A stretch of 64,000 nt of DNA from Versatilivorator sp963663845 (lineage in GTDB: Bacteria; Acidobacteriota; Terriglobia; Versatilivoradales; Versatilivoraceae). Shown in pieces: positions 42,962 through 51,354 of the stretch. Below the pieces are notes generated by a model, which saw only the letters and a program-made list of their open reading frames with translations, did not search any database and was not told where the DNA came from. Within the stretch, counting starts at the first letter, position 1. The number at the start of each line of letters is the position of its first letter. The translations under genes were made by a program, and so were the position numbers. The stretch covers positions 868,001 to 932,000 of the forward strand of contig OY760650.2 of NCBI GenBank assembly GCA_963663845.2. The letters run 5' to 3'.

Positions 42962-43882
42962 TCAGTTCTCGCGGATGCTCCTTCCTTGGTTATCGATCTT
43001 CAACTCCAGCGGGCGGCAGGCCACGCCGTGGCGATCGAAGATGGACTGGATCTGCCTGAACACATCCCGGCCGTCCCCTTGAATGAAGGCCGCCACGCTG
43101 GGTCCGGCTCCGCTCAGGCTCAGTCCCAGCAGGCCGGGAATGTCTCCCCGGTTGAGCGCCAGCACCTCCGGCAGCCCCGGAATCAGAGGCGCCCGGTAGG
43201 GCTGATGCACCTTGTCGCGGAGCGATTCCCGCAGGAACCGGAACTGCCCTGCCATCAAGGCCGCTACCGTCAGAGCGCTGCGCTGCAGGTTGAAGATCAC
43301 GTCGCTCGTCTTGAGCCGGTCGGGCACGACGGCCCTGGCCTCGCTGGTGGGCAACCGGATGTCGGGAACCACCAGCAGGACTTTCAGCGCGCCCGCGACT
43401 CGGGTCTGAAAGAACGACACCCTGCCCCCTTCGTCGACGCAGCTTACGGTGAAGCCCCCGAAACGGGCCGCCGTCAGGTTGTCGGGATGGGACTCGAACT
43501 CCAGGGCGTAGCCGTAGAATTTCTCCTGGGGCAGATCCTTTCCCGCCAGGGCCTCGTAGGTTGCCAGGGCCGCCACAATGGCCGCCGCGCTGCTGCCCAG
43601 CCCGCGGGCCAGCGGTATCCCGTTCCGCACCTCCAGCCTCAGGGGAGGCAGGGGCCGGCCTTCGCCCCGGAACACTCGACGAATCACCTTCCACATCAGG
43701 TTCTCGCGGACGCCGAGCAGCTCCCCGGCCCCTTCTCCCTCCATGTGGATTTCGGGGGAACCGCTCCCGGACTCCTTCACCCGAACCTGGAGGTAAAGAC
43801 CCAAGGCCAGCCCCAGAGCGTCGTACCCCGCTCCCAGATTGGTGGAGCTTGCCGGAACCTGAATGGAGTAGGCGGCGGCCAT
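42962..43882 (-). CDS. thrB: Homoserine kinase
   Basis: This GHMP kinase phosphorylates homoserine for threonine synthesis. The 306-residue protein starts VPASSTNLGAGYDALGLALG, has the ATP loop IPLARGLGSSAAAIVAALA (about 89-107) and the late GLSLSGAGPSVAAFI motif. GHMP paralogues are ruled less likely by the ThrB-type start and length. It ends 48 bp before the hisZ start on the same strand, so thrB lies upstream of hisZ-hisG-hisD and the four may share a transcript. Confidence 0.93.
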   Translation of the reverse strand: MAAAYSIQVPASSTNLGAGYDALGLALGLYLQVRVKESGSGSPEIHMEGEGAGELLGVRENLMWKVIRRVFRGEGRPLPPLRLEVRNGIPLARGLGSSAAAIVAALATYEALAGKDLPQEKFYGYALEFESHPDNLTAARFGGFTVSCVDEGGRVSFFQTRVAGALKVLLVVPDIRLPTSEARAVVPDRLKTSDVIFNLQRSALTVAALMAGQFRFLRESLRDKVHQPYRAPLIPGLPEVLALNRGDIPGLLGLSLSGAGPSVAAFIQGDGRDVFRQIQSIFDRHGVACRPLELKIDNQGRSIREN

Positions 43883-43918
43883 GGGATTTGGTCCTGATTC
43901 GAAACTCCGCTGCTTCAG

Positions 43919-43951
43919 ACAGTGGAGAGTGGAGAGTGGAGAGTGGAGAGT
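43919..43951 (+). repeat. Period-7 array, type D, left member of an inverted pair
   Basis: Four or more heptamers of gtggaga stand in a row, 36 bp from the thrB start. The inverted partner is at 44127-44164. Confidence 0.82.
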
Positions 43952-44020
43952 AATTTGATCGAGACGTTAAGCATTTTGGGGCGGCTTGTCCTTGAAGGGA
44001 ATCCATCTTTCCCCTTGTCT

Positions 44021-44054
44021 GTTCGTGTCCATTCGTGTCCATTCGTGGTTCGTC
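44021..44054 (-). repeat. Period-10 array, type A, inverted
   Basis: On the plus strand it reads gttcgtgtcc attcgtgtcc attcgtggtt. This is the reverse complement of the arrays at 4041, 33541 and 54312. Confidence 0.78.
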
Positions 44055-44126
44055 TTGATTGAATGATCAGCCATTTCTCCTCGTATGGTCCGCACGGCAG
44101 CAAGGAACTTGGCTCTCCTCTGTCTT

Positions 44127-44164
44127 TCACTCTCCACTCTCCACTCTCCACTCTTCACTCTGTG
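44127..44164 (-). repeat. Period-7 array, type D, inside the end of aroDE
   Basis: On the minus strand the heptamers are cagagtg aagagtg gagagtg gagagtg gagagtg. The aroDE stop TGA is at 44127-44129, so the array encodes the last residues EEWRVESGE. Confidence 0.85.
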
Positions 44165-45653
44165 ACAATTGCTTCAGCGCGACCTCCCGCATTCCCTGCA
44201 GGGGCGCTTCGCGTCCGGTCCACAGAAAGCACTGCCGGGCGGCCTGTCCCACAAACATCTCCAGGCCGCTCACCACCCGGGCCCGTTTTCCGGCCTCCCG
44301 AAGCAGCCGGGTCTCCAGGGGATTGTAGACCATATCGAACACGGTGCCGTACCTCAGTTCCTCGCCGGCCACCGGACTCTCATGGATGGCGGGGGACATG
44401 CCCACCGGGGTGGCGTTGATCAGAAGATCGCCGCCGTAACGGCTGGAACGGTCCAGGGAATCCGCCTCGAACCCGAAATCCCAGGCCAGCGCCTCGGCCC
44501 TGGACCGGTTGCGGGCCAGCACGGCGACGCCCCAGCCGGCGTCCCTCAACACGGCGGCGGCGGAGCGGGCGGCTCCGCCGGCTCCCAGCAGGACGGCCCG
44601 CCCAGGCGGGCCATCCAGGCAACCGCGCAAGGCATGGCGAACGCCGTCCAGGTCGGTATTGTAAGCCCACAGTCCATCTTCGCGCCGGACCAGGGTGTTG
44701 GCGGCGCCGCATGCTTCCACGCTGGAATGCCGTTCGTCCACGTACCGCAACACCGGGACCTTGTGCGGCAGGGTGACGCTGAGTCCGCCGAAGCGTTGCA
44801 GATAGGGCCCGAACGCTTCCAGGCAGGGCGTGGGCAGGGGCAGGTAGCGGCAATTCAGGCCGAGCCGGCGAAAGGCGTGGTTGTGCACCTGCGGGGACAG
44901 GGAGTGGCCGATGGGATGGCCGATGACCCCATAGAAGAGGGTATCGGCATCAATGGCATTCAAGTCGTAAACGCATTTCAGATCCCGGGAGGTAAATTGC
45001 CCGGGGGCCGTCTCCTGGCCCGTGCGCGTGGATGCGTAGGTGAGCAGGGCGCCCCGGCCGGGACCCGCCAGGCGGGAATAGACGCCCAACTCCCCCATGG
45101 CCACCGCGATGACGGGGATGCCCTGCCGCCGACCCTGTGAGACCAGTTCCAGGAGACGAAAATTGTCGGCAAAGTCGGCCGCAAGCGTGGCGATCTTGAC
45201 CACGTCGGCATTGACCGCCAGAATCCGCCGGAAAATGGACCGGAGATCCGAGGGAGTTTCCCGGAAGTCGTGGTAGGACCCGATCAACCTCCAGGACCCG
45301 TCCCTGATCCCCTTCAATCGAGTGGGTTCCACCGCCTCCAGCGTCTCCACCTCGATATCCAGAAAGGAAAATCCGGCTTCCCGGATCCTTCCCAGCCTTT
45401 CCAACTGTTCGACCGCCCCCCCCTCGAACCGGCCTCCAAACGGTTTTCTGCGGAGCGTCCCGATGACCGGCACACCCGCCAGGGCCACCCAGCGCTGCAT
45501 CCGTTCCGGGGTCAGGTGAGAAGGGTCCAGGAAGTCGAGCCGAAATTCGAGCAGGTCCGAATCCCCGCGACTCTCCAAAACGGCTCTTTCGAAGTCTGCC
45601 GGGGCGCACTCCCGGATGACGGTGCATATTTTTCCGTTGGGAGTTGGGGACAT
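44127..45653 (-). CDS. aroDE: Fused type I 3-dehydroquinate dehydratase and shikimate dehydrogenase
   Basis: This bifunctional shikimate-pathway enzyme has 508 residues. The first half (about 1-235) is a type I dehydroquinase: LIGSYHDF carries the catalytic His and ADVVKIATLA the Schiff-base Lys. The second half (about 240-495) is shikimate dehydrogenase: GVIGHPIGHSLSPQVHNHAF, LSVTLPHK with the catalytic Lys, the NADP motif AVLLGAGGAARSAAAVL and NATPVGMSP. Such fusions are known from plants, Chlamydia and some other bacteria. The tail EEWRVESGE comes from a dispersed period-7 repeat and is probably not functional. Confidence 0.94.
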   Translation of the reverse strand: MSPTPNGKICTVIRECAPADFERAVLESRGDSDLLEFRLDFLDPSHLTPERMQRWVALAGVPVIGTLRRKPFGGRFEGGAVEQLERLGRIREAGFSFLDIEVETLEAVEPTRLKGIRDGSWRLIGSYHDFRETPSDLRSIFRRILAVNADVVKIATLAADFADNFRLLELVSQGRRQGIPVIAVAMGELGVYSRLAGPGRGALLTYASTRTGQETAPGQFTSRDLKCVYDLNAIDADTLFYGVIGHPIGHSLSPQVHNHAFRRLGLNCRYLPLPTPCLEAFGPYLQRFGGLSVTLPHKVPVLRYVDERHSSVEACGAANTLVRREDGLWAYNTDLDGVRHALRGCLDGPPGRAVLLGAGGAARSAAAVLRDAGWGVAVLARNRSRAEALAWDFGFEADSLDRSSRYGGDLLINATPVGMSPAIHESPVAGEELRYGTVFDMVYNPLETRLLREAGKRARVVSGLEMFVGQAARQCFLWTGREAPLQGMREVALKQLSQSEEWRVESGE

Positions 45654-45822
45654 GGGGGGATGGCGAGGGGCCGGCAGCGGTTGTCGGGAGTGAGCGGGCA
45701 GCGGCCTTCAGTGTGCTCCGCTACGGGAACGGCAGTTGACTGCCGAGTCTAGCATAAGCCTTTTTTCTCCTGCAAGTTGAAGGCTTTCCAAGGGTGGACG
45801 ATAAGAGCTGCAGGGATTATTG

Positions 45823-46084
45823 ACATCGATGCACAGGATATACAGGATACACAGGATATGGTCTTGGAAGTCCGGTGTCCTGAAGTTCCGGGTATCCGCA
45901 ATCCCGGACCGGATCATCACCCGAGCCGGCTTCTCGTGCAGGAAGCTCTCATCCTGTTAATCCTGTGCATCCTGTGCATCCATGTTCAATCATCTTGTTC
46001 CCGACAGGCCATGAACTTCTCTTGTTTCACTCTCGAATGATCCGCCCCGTCGTCGAGGGCGGGGGCGGAACTTGCCTGAAACAA
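45823..46084 (+). mobile_element. Compound inverted-repeat element, copy 1
   Basis: Part 1 (45823-45985) has ends built on gatgcacaggat nonamers and its inverse. Part 2 (46022-46084) is bounded by ttgtttca and tgaaacaa. The inner sequence atccgcaatcccgg and gtgcaggaagctctc is shared with the copy at 54428. Confidence 0.78.
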
Positions 46085-46204
46085 AATTGGGAACCAGCCC
46101 GCTTCAGTTGAGTCTATCCCGTTGACTCACAGGATGTTACGCTCTCTTTGAGGCCCGCCGGGTCGGCTCCGCTTTCGGGGCGAAGCCGAGTCCTCTTTTT
46201 ATTG

Positions 46205-46448
46205 ACATGGATGCACAGGATGCACAGGATTTTTTCCGGAGACGGCTGGTTTGCAGTCCTGGATTTCCGCAAATCCGCCGCGATCACCGCCGGAGTCAGC
46301 TCTGCTGCTGCACCCTCCCATCCTGATTATCCTGTGCATCCTGTGCATCCATGTTCAAAAATCTTGTTCCCGATAGGCTATGAACCTCTCTTGTTTCACT
46401 CTCGGATGATCTGCCCGGCAGGGCAGGGGTGGTGCTTGTCTGAAACAA
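46205..46448 (+). mobile_element. Compound inverted-repeat element, copy 2, perfect 26-bp ends
   Basis: Bases 46205-46230 and 46329-46354 are exact reverse complements over 26 bp, defining a 150-bp unit. A 58-bp second unit (46391-46448) is bounded by ttgtttca and tgaaacaa. No coding capacity. Confidence 0.82.
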
Positions 46449-46519
46449 ATCTGAGAAGAAAAACTCGTGGATGGCAGTCAAGTGACAGTCAGATAAGGAG
46501 TTAAGTCGATTTTTCAGCC

Positions 46520-46673
46520 AGTCCGCGTCCTGTGCTCCAACCTCTTATCCTGATAATCCTGTCCATCCTGTGCATCAATGTTCAAAAATCTTGTTCCTGA
46601 TAGGCTATGTACTTCTCTTGTTTCACTCCCGGATGATCTGCTCGGCAGGGCAGGGGGGTGCTTGCCTGAAACC
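46520..46673 (+). mobile_element. Compound inverted-repeat element, copy 3, truncated on the left
   Basis: It keeps the right part (tgataatcctgtccatcc, then atgttcaaaaatcttgttcc) and the gtttcactcccggatgatctg hairpin. The left inverted end is missing. Confidence 0.7.
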
Positions 46674-46683
46674 CACGGGGGAC

Positions 46684-46713
46684 AACTCTCCACTCTCCAC
46701 TCTTCACTGCTCT
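46684..46713 (-). repeat. Period-7 array, type D, at the amrA stop
   Basis: On the minus strand it reads gagcagtg aagagtg gagagtg gagagtt. The amrA stop TGA at 46704-46706 lies inside it. Confidence 0.8.
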
Positions 46714-47252
46714 CCAAAGACCGTCGCGGTGAACCTCTCCACGGTGGCGCCGTTCTTCCAGGCCCGGCGGGACAGCCCCGCCTTCAGACAGGTCTGCTCC
46801 AGAAACTGCGCAGGGGTCCAACCGTGCTCCACTGCGACCTTGGGCAGCAGCAGGCCCCGGCGCGTCTCCTGGCTGACCAGCAGTCCGTGGGTTCCCACCA
46901 GCACGTCGGAAGCGCCGCCGACCCTGTCCAGCCCGGAGAGAACCGAAAGCTCGATTTCGGTTCGGGGCAGGTCCTTCAGGGGCAATGGCCGAAACCGCAG
47001 GTCCTCGACCGCGGCGGACACGGCGCACTCCGGCACGGCCCGGTAGAGGGGCGTCAAGGGCCAGGCGTAGCCGACGCACCCGCGCAGACGCCCCCTGAGG
47101 TAGAGTGTGACAAATGCGCCCCGTTTCTGGAGTAGTTCCCGTGCAGACGGCCGATCGGGAACGGGTCGCACCCCCGACCGCAGGAAGGCTTCAAGGGTCG
47201 AGCGGGCCGCCTTGAGGAGATAGTCCCGCGCGGAATTACTGAGTGGGTACAT
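46704..47252 (-). CDS. amrA: AMMECR1-domain protein (AmmeMemoRadiSam system protein A)
   Basis: The 182-residue protein is an AMMECR1 domain: GAFVTLYLRGRLRGCVGYAW matches the conserved LRGCIG block, and TEIELSVLSGLDRV and GLLVSQETRRGLLLPKVAVE follow in order. AMMECR1 proteins often pair with a Memo protein and a radical-SAM enzyme; neither partner is in the window. The exact role is unknown. It overlaps pgsA by 17 bp. The last residues GEQ and the stop come from a period-7 array. Confidence 0.9.
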   Translation of the reverse strand: MYPLSNSARDYLLKAARSTLEAFLRSGVRPVPDRPSARELLQKRGAFVTLYLRGRLRGCVGYAWPLTPLYRAVPECAVSAAVEDLRFRPLPLKDLPRTEIELSVLSGLDRVGGASDVLVGTHGLLVSQETRRGLLLPKVAVEHGWTPAQFLEQTCLKAGLSRRAWKNGATVERFTATVFGEQ

Positions 47253-47859
47253 CGCTCCGGCTTTTCTTCAGGAGGACGGGCTTTTCATTGCGGCTCGCCT
47301 GATCGCGGACGCCGACCGCCTTCCGGAATTTTCGGAAGTAGTCGACGGCCGAGGCCAGGGCGAAGATGACCGTCAGCCAGAGCGCGGCCAGGCTGAGCGG
47401 CTTCAACCAGAAGACGAGGTTGCTCAGAATGATCAGGGTGACGGCCAGCACCTGCGAGACCATCTTGATTTTTCCCAGCTCCGAGGCATCGATGGTGAGT
47501 CCCTGGTTGGCCGCGATGCTGCGAAGACCCGTGATGGCCAGTTCCCGTCCCACGATGATCACCACCATCCAGGCAGGCGCCCAGCCGAGCTCCACCAGCG
47601 AGATGAAGGCAGCCGAAATCAGCAACTTGTCCGCAATCGGATCCAGCAGCATGCCGAGCGTGGTCACCTGACGGCGCCGTCGGGCCAGGTAGCCGTCGAA
47701 GTAGTCGGTGATGGAGGCGCCGAGAAAGATGACGGTGGCCAGGATGACGGAGAGGCTCTCGACCTGCCGTTCCGGGTTGTAGACGCGGGTGAGAAGGACG
47801 ACGACCAGGAGAGGGACCGCGAAGATGCGGGACAAGGTCAGCAGATTCGGAAGGTTCAT
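47236..47859 (-). CDS. pgsA: CDP-diacylglycerol-glycerol-3-phosphate 3-phosphatidyltransferase
   Basis: PgsA makes phosphatidylglycerophosphate for phosphatidylglycerol. The 207-residue membrane protein has MNLPNLLTLSRIFAVPLLV at the start and the CDP-alcohol phosphotransferase motif DGYLARRRRQVTTLGMLLDP with the following Asp (ADK), at about residues 58-80. The ATG at 47859 fits the family; the frame stays open upstream into sufT without meaning. Confidence 0.94.
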   Translation of the reverse strand: MNLPNLLTLSRIFAVPLLVVVLLTRVYNPERQVESLSVILATVIFLGASITDYFDGYLARRRRQVTTLGMLLDPIADKLLISAAFISLVELGWAPAWMVVIIVGRELAITGLRSIAANQGLTIDASELGKIKMVSQVLAVTLIILSNLVFWLKPLSLAALWLTVIFALASAVDYFRKFRKAVGVRDQASRNEKPVLLKKSRSDVPTQ

Positions 47860-47909
47860 GCAAAAAGTCTGATGTCTTTCAGGCCAGAATTCAACAGGAA
47901 AAGTGAGGG

Positions 47910-48251
47910 TCAGAGCATTCCCAGTTGCAGCTTGGCGGCTTCCGACATCTTGGCCGGACTCCAGGGTGGGTCCCAAACCAGCTCGACCTGGGCCGAGGAC
48001 ACGCCTTCGGCCCCGGCAACCCTGGATTCGACTTCTCCCGGCAGCGTCCCGGCAACCGGACAGGCGGGCGAGGTGAGGGTCATTTGAATCTTGACGGCAT
48101 GGGAGGGGTCGATATCGATCTCGTAGATGAGCCCGATCTCGTAGATGTTGACGGGAATTTCGGGGTCGTAAACCGTCTGCAGCGCCTCGATGACCCGCTG
48201 CTTCAATTCTTCCGAGGAAGAGGACTCGTTGGGGGTGGCGTCGGTGGTCAT
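47910..48251 (-). CDS. sufT: SUF-associated MIP18/DUF59 protein
   Basis: The 113-residue protein is a DUF59 domain: VYDPEIPVNIYEIGLIYEID and MTLTSPACPVAGTLPGEVES with its conserved Cys are typical of SufT and PaaD-like proteins that help iron-sulfur cluster maturation. It is the last gene of the suf run here, 36 bp after sufU. Confidence 0.93.
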   Translation of the reverse strand: MTTDATPNESSSSEELKQRVIEALQTVYDPEIPVNIYEIGLIYEIDIDPSHAVKIQMTLTSPACPVAGTLPGEVESRVAGAEGVSSAQVELVWDPPWSPAKMSEAAKLQLGML

Positions 48252-48261
48252 GGTTGCATCC

Positions 48262-48290
48262 TTGTATTTTCGATTTTCGACTGCCGACTA
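48262..48290 (-). repeat. Period-7 array at the sufU stop
   Basis: On the minus strand the stop TAG begins the heptamers tagtcgg cagtcga aaatcga aaatac. Confidence 0.65.
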
Positions 48291-48734
48291 CTCGGTGGTG
48301 ACCGGTTGCTGACGGTTCTCCAGGGCGGCCTTGACCGTGTGCCAGGCCAGGGTCGCGCACTTGACCCGAACCGGGAAGGCGGCCACCCCGGCAAAGGCCA
48401 TCAGCTTTCCCAGGTCTTCCGGCGGCTCGATCGCCTGGCCGGTCACCAGGTCCTGGAACCGGCCAAAAGCCTCGGCAAGAAAGGCGGCTTCCCGGCCCTT
48501 CAGGATCTCGGTCATCATGGAGGCGGAGGCGGTGGCGATGGCGCAACCCTTGCCCTGGAATCGAATATCCTGGACGACGTCCCCCTGAAGCCGGAGAGAG
48601 ACCGCCACCTGATCCCCGCAGAGCGGATTGTGACCCTCGGCCCTGTGAGTGGCATCCTCCAGGTTCCCGAAGTTGCGCGGTTTCCGCGTGTGGTCCAGGA
48701 TAACCTCCTGGTAGAGGTCCATCAACTCGGACAT
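48288..48734 (-). CDS. sufU: Iron-sulfur scaffold/sulfurtransferase SufU
   Basis: SufU is a zinc-dependent sulfur acceptor that takes persulfide from SufS. The 148-residue protein has the three Cys in NPLCGDQVAV, KGCAIATASASMM and VKCATLAW. The start overlaps sufS by 13 bp. The SufS-SufU pairing here replaces SufE. Confidence 0.94.
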   Translation of the reverse strand: MSELMDLYQEVILDHTRKPRNFGNLEDATHRAEGHNPLCGDQVAVSLRLQGDVVQDIRFQGKGCAIATASASMMTEILKGREAAFLAEAFGRFQDLVTGQAIEPPEDLGKLMAFAGVAAFPVRVKCATLAWHTVKAALENRQQPVTTE

Positions 48735-49990
48735 GGGCCAAAGATCTCCCTGACCTTGCGCACCCCGTCCGCCAGCCGTTCCACCTCCGCCGGGGAGTTG
48801 TAGAGACCGAAGGAGGCGCGGGCCGTGGCCGGCAGGCCCAGGCGCTCCATCAGCGGCTGGGCGCAGTGATGTCCTCCGCGAATGGCAATCCCCTCCCGAT
48901 CCAGAATGGTCCCGATATCGTGAGGGTGGGCTCCCTCGACCACAAAGGAAAGCACGCCTGCCTTGCGTCCGGGTCGACCGACGACTCGAACTCCCGGGAC
49001 CGAGGAAAGGGCTTCGGTCGCGTGAGACAGGAGCTCAGCCTCGTGGGCCGCAACGCTCTCCAGTCCCACAGCGCCGAGGTAGTCCAAGGCGGCGCCCAGT
49101 CCGATGACGCCGGCGATATCGGGCGTCCCTGCCTCGAACCGGTAGGGGATCTCCTTGTAGCTGGTGCGCTCGAAGGAGACCGAACGGATCATCTCGCCTC
49201 CGCTCTGGTAGGGCGGCATGGCTTCCAGCAGGGAGGCTTTTCCGTAGAGAACGCCCACTCCGGTGGGACCGTAGACCTTGTGTCCCGAAAAGGCATAGAA
49301 ATCGCAGTCCAGCGCCTGAACGTCCACCTGGAGGTGGGGAGCCGCCTGGGCTCCGTCCACCAGCACCGGGACCTCCCGGCGATGGGCCATCCGAACCATT
49401 TCAGCCACGGGATTGACGGTTCCCAAGGCATTGGAGACGTGGACGATGGCCACCAGGCGGGTTCGGGAGCCGAGCGCTTTTTCAAAGGCCTCGAGACGGA
49501 CTTCGCCGTTGTCGTCGATGGGCGCGACCCGGAGAGTTCCACCGTTTTCCTCGCAGATCCTCTGCCAGGGAACGATGTTGGAGTGGTGCTCCAGCGTCGA
49601 GACCAGGATCTCGTCGCCGGCCTCGATCCTCTGGCGGGCCAGCGTTCCGGCCACCAGGTTGATGGCCTCGGTGGTTCCCCTGACGAAGACGACCTCCCGG
49701 GACTCCCGGGCATTGATGAACCGCTGCACTTTGCAGCGAGCTTCTTCGTAGGCCTCGGTGGCTTCCAGGCTGAGCGCGTAGAGCCCCCGGTGAATGTTGG
49801 AATAGCCCTCGCGATAGAAGGCATTCATGGCTTCGATGACCGGAGTCGGCTTCTGAGTGGAAGCGGCGCTGTCGAGATAGACCAGCGGTTTGCCGGCGGT
49901 CCGGCTCGAAAGGATGGGGAAGTCGCGGCGCAGCCGGTCGACGTCCAGCGGCGGGGCGGCCGGCTGGACCGATGGCAGGGTTGCCCTCAT
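48722..49990 (-). CDS. sufS: Cysteine desulfurase SufS
   Basis: SufS releases sulfur from cysteine as an enzyme persulfide. From the ATG at 49990 it has 422 residues. YLDSAASTQKP, STLEHHSNIVPWQ, the PLP-Lys in AFSGHKVYGPTGVGVLYGK and the catalytic Cys loop AIRGGHHCAQPLM are all present. The open frame runs further upstream into sufD but without family match. Confidence 0.96.
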   Translation of the reverse strand: MRATLPSVQPAAPPLDVDRLRRDFPILSSRTAGKPLVYLDSAASTQKPTPVIEAMNAFYREGYSNIHRGLYALSLEATEAYEEARCKVQRFINARESREVVFVRGTTEAINLVAGTLARQRIEAGDEILVSTLEHHSNIVPWQRICEENGGTLRVAPIDDNGEVRLEAFEKALGSRTRLVAIVHVSNALGTVNPVAEMVRMAHRREVPVLVDGAQAAPHLQVDVQALDCDFYAFSGHKVYGPTGVGVLYGKASLLEAMPPYQSGGEMIRSVSFERTSYKEIPYRFEAGTPDIAGVIGLGAALDYLGAVGLESVAAHEAELLSHATEALSSVPGVRVVGRPGRKAGVLSFVVEGAHPHDIGTILDREGIAIRGGHHCAQPLMERLGLPATARASFGLYNSPAEVERLADGVRKVREIFGPCPS

Positions 49991-49998
49991 TATCCGGG

Positions 49999-51345
49999 TC
50001 ACTCCTTGGATCCCTTCTCCGCCAGGCGGTGAAAGAGCGTCTTCTCCAGCCGGGCGCGAATGGGCTCGATTCGGATCTGGGAGGCAATGTCGTTGGCGAA
50101 GGCAAAGGTCAGGAGCTGGCGGGCCGCCTCCCGGGCGATCCCCCGGGACTGCAGGTAGAAGACGGCCTGGGGGTCCAATTGCCCGATGGTGGCCCCGTGG
50201 GTGCACTTGACGTCGTCGGCGTAGATTTCCAACTGGGGATTGGTGTTGACCAGGGCCTCCCCGGAGAGCAGCAAATTCTGGTTGGTCTGCTTCGAATCGG
50301 TTTTCTGGGCGTGGGGACGCACGATGATCCGGCCGTTGAAGACCCCGCTGGACCGGTCGTCCAGGATTCCCTTGTAGAGCTCGAAGCTGTTGCAATGGGG
50401 CTTGGCGTGATCGATGGAGGTGTGGTTGTCCACGTGCTGCTTGCCGGTAGTGAGAGAGAAGCCGTTCAAGGTGGCTTCGGCGCCTTCGCCATCCAGGACC
50501 GCGTTGACGTGATTGCGGACCAGGGCGCCTCCCAGGGATATGGAATGGGAAGATACCGTGGCGCTGCGTCCGAGTTGAAATTGCATGGTGGCGATATGAA
50601 AGGCTCTGAGACTTTCCTGCTGCAGCTTGTAGTGCTCGACCACCGCCCCCTCCCCGGCCACCAGCTCGGTCACCGTGTTGGTGAAGTAAAGGGAGTCGGG
50701 CGCGCCCGAGTAGGTTTCCACGATGCGGGCCTGGCTGTTGGCGCCGGCCAGCACCAGGCAGCGGGGATGGGAAACCACCGGCTCCCCTTCCACTCCCGAG
50801 TAAAAGTGGAGGTGAATCGGCTGTTCCACCACCGTGTTCCCGGGGAGTTGGACCAGGGCGATATCCTGCAGGAAAGCCGTATTCAGGGCGGCGAAGACCT
50901 CCTCCCCTTCTCGGGCATAGCGTCCCAGCGCTTCCTGGACGGAAGAGCCCTGTCCGTTGAGGAACTCGCCCAGGCCCTGAACCCGAACACCCGGCGGCAA
51001 CTCGCCGACAGAAGAGTGTTCCGGGGAAAAGCGCGCGTTCAGGAACACCAGCCGGCAGGCCGAGGAGTCGTCTCCCGTCAGGGAGTCCAAGCCGGAGGGT
51101 GACGGACGGGAATCCGAGGGGCCGGCATGAGCAAAGGCGGTCCGCGCCAGCCGGTTGAGGCTGGTAAAGCGCCAGGCCTCATCGCGAGTGGTCGGGAATC
51201 CGTGACGGGTGAAGCGCCCGATCGCCGCCTGCCGTTTCCCCGTCAGCCAGAGAGGGTCCCGGTCCGCTCGACGGCGGGCAAAGGAGTCGAACTGGGACAG
51301 GTAGCGTTGCTGCTCGGGGGCCAATTCAGCCGGGTGTCTATTCAT
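49999..51345 (-). CDS. sufD: Fe-S assembly complex protein SufD
   Basis: SufD forms the SufBC2D scaffold complex. The 448-residue protein has the beta-helix core with HFYSGVEGEPVVSHPRCLVL and the late block HCNSFELYKGILDDRSSGVF, FNGRIIVRPHAQKTDSKQTN and DDVKCTHGATIGQLDPQAVF. It lies 9 bp after sufC and 8 bp before sufS. Confidence 0.95.
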   Translation of the reverse strand: MNRHPAELAPEQQRYLSQFDSFARRRADRDPLWLTGKRQAAIGRFTRHGFPTTRDEAWRFTSLNRLARTAFAHAGPSDSRPSPSGLDSLTGDDSSACRLVFLNARFSPEHSSVGELPPGVRVQGLGEFLNGQGSSVQEALGRYAREGEEVFAALNTAFLQDIALVQLPGNTVVEQPIHLHFYSGVEGEPVVSHPRCLVLAGANSQARIVETYSGAPDSLYFTNTVTELVAGEGAVVEHYKLQQESLRAFHIATMQFQLGRSATVSSHSISLGGALVRNHVNAVLDGEGAEATLNGFSLTTGKQHVDNHTSIDHAKPHCNSFELYKGILDDRSSGVFNGRIIVRPHAQKTDSKQTNQNLLLSGEALVNTNPQLEIYADDVKCTHGATIGQLDPQAVFYLQSRGIAREAARQLLTFAFANDIASQIRIEPIRARLEKTLFHRLAEKGSKE

Positions 51346-51354
51346 GGGTGTGTC

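Larger units (their letters stand above)
45654..46703. other. 1-kb gene-free repeat island
   Basis: The stretch between aroDE and amrA has no plausible gene. It is filled by three copies of a compound repeat (45823-46084, 46205-46448, 46520-46673) and ends in a period-7 array at the amrA stop. Short frames here are built on the repeats. Confidence 0.8.

Noticed and set aside
45823..46673. Possible CRISPR array
   Set aside because: Repeats are unequal, have inverted ends and include conserved inner sequence; there are no constant short repeats with unique spacers and no cas gene.
47860..48741. Upstream extension of pgsA
   Set aside because: The extension runs antisense-like through sufT and sufU in another frame; MNLPNLLTLSR at 47859 is the family start.
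49991..50395. Upstream extension of sufS
   Set aside because: The extra 135 codons lie inside sufD and match no SufS; the ATG at 49990 fits the family.
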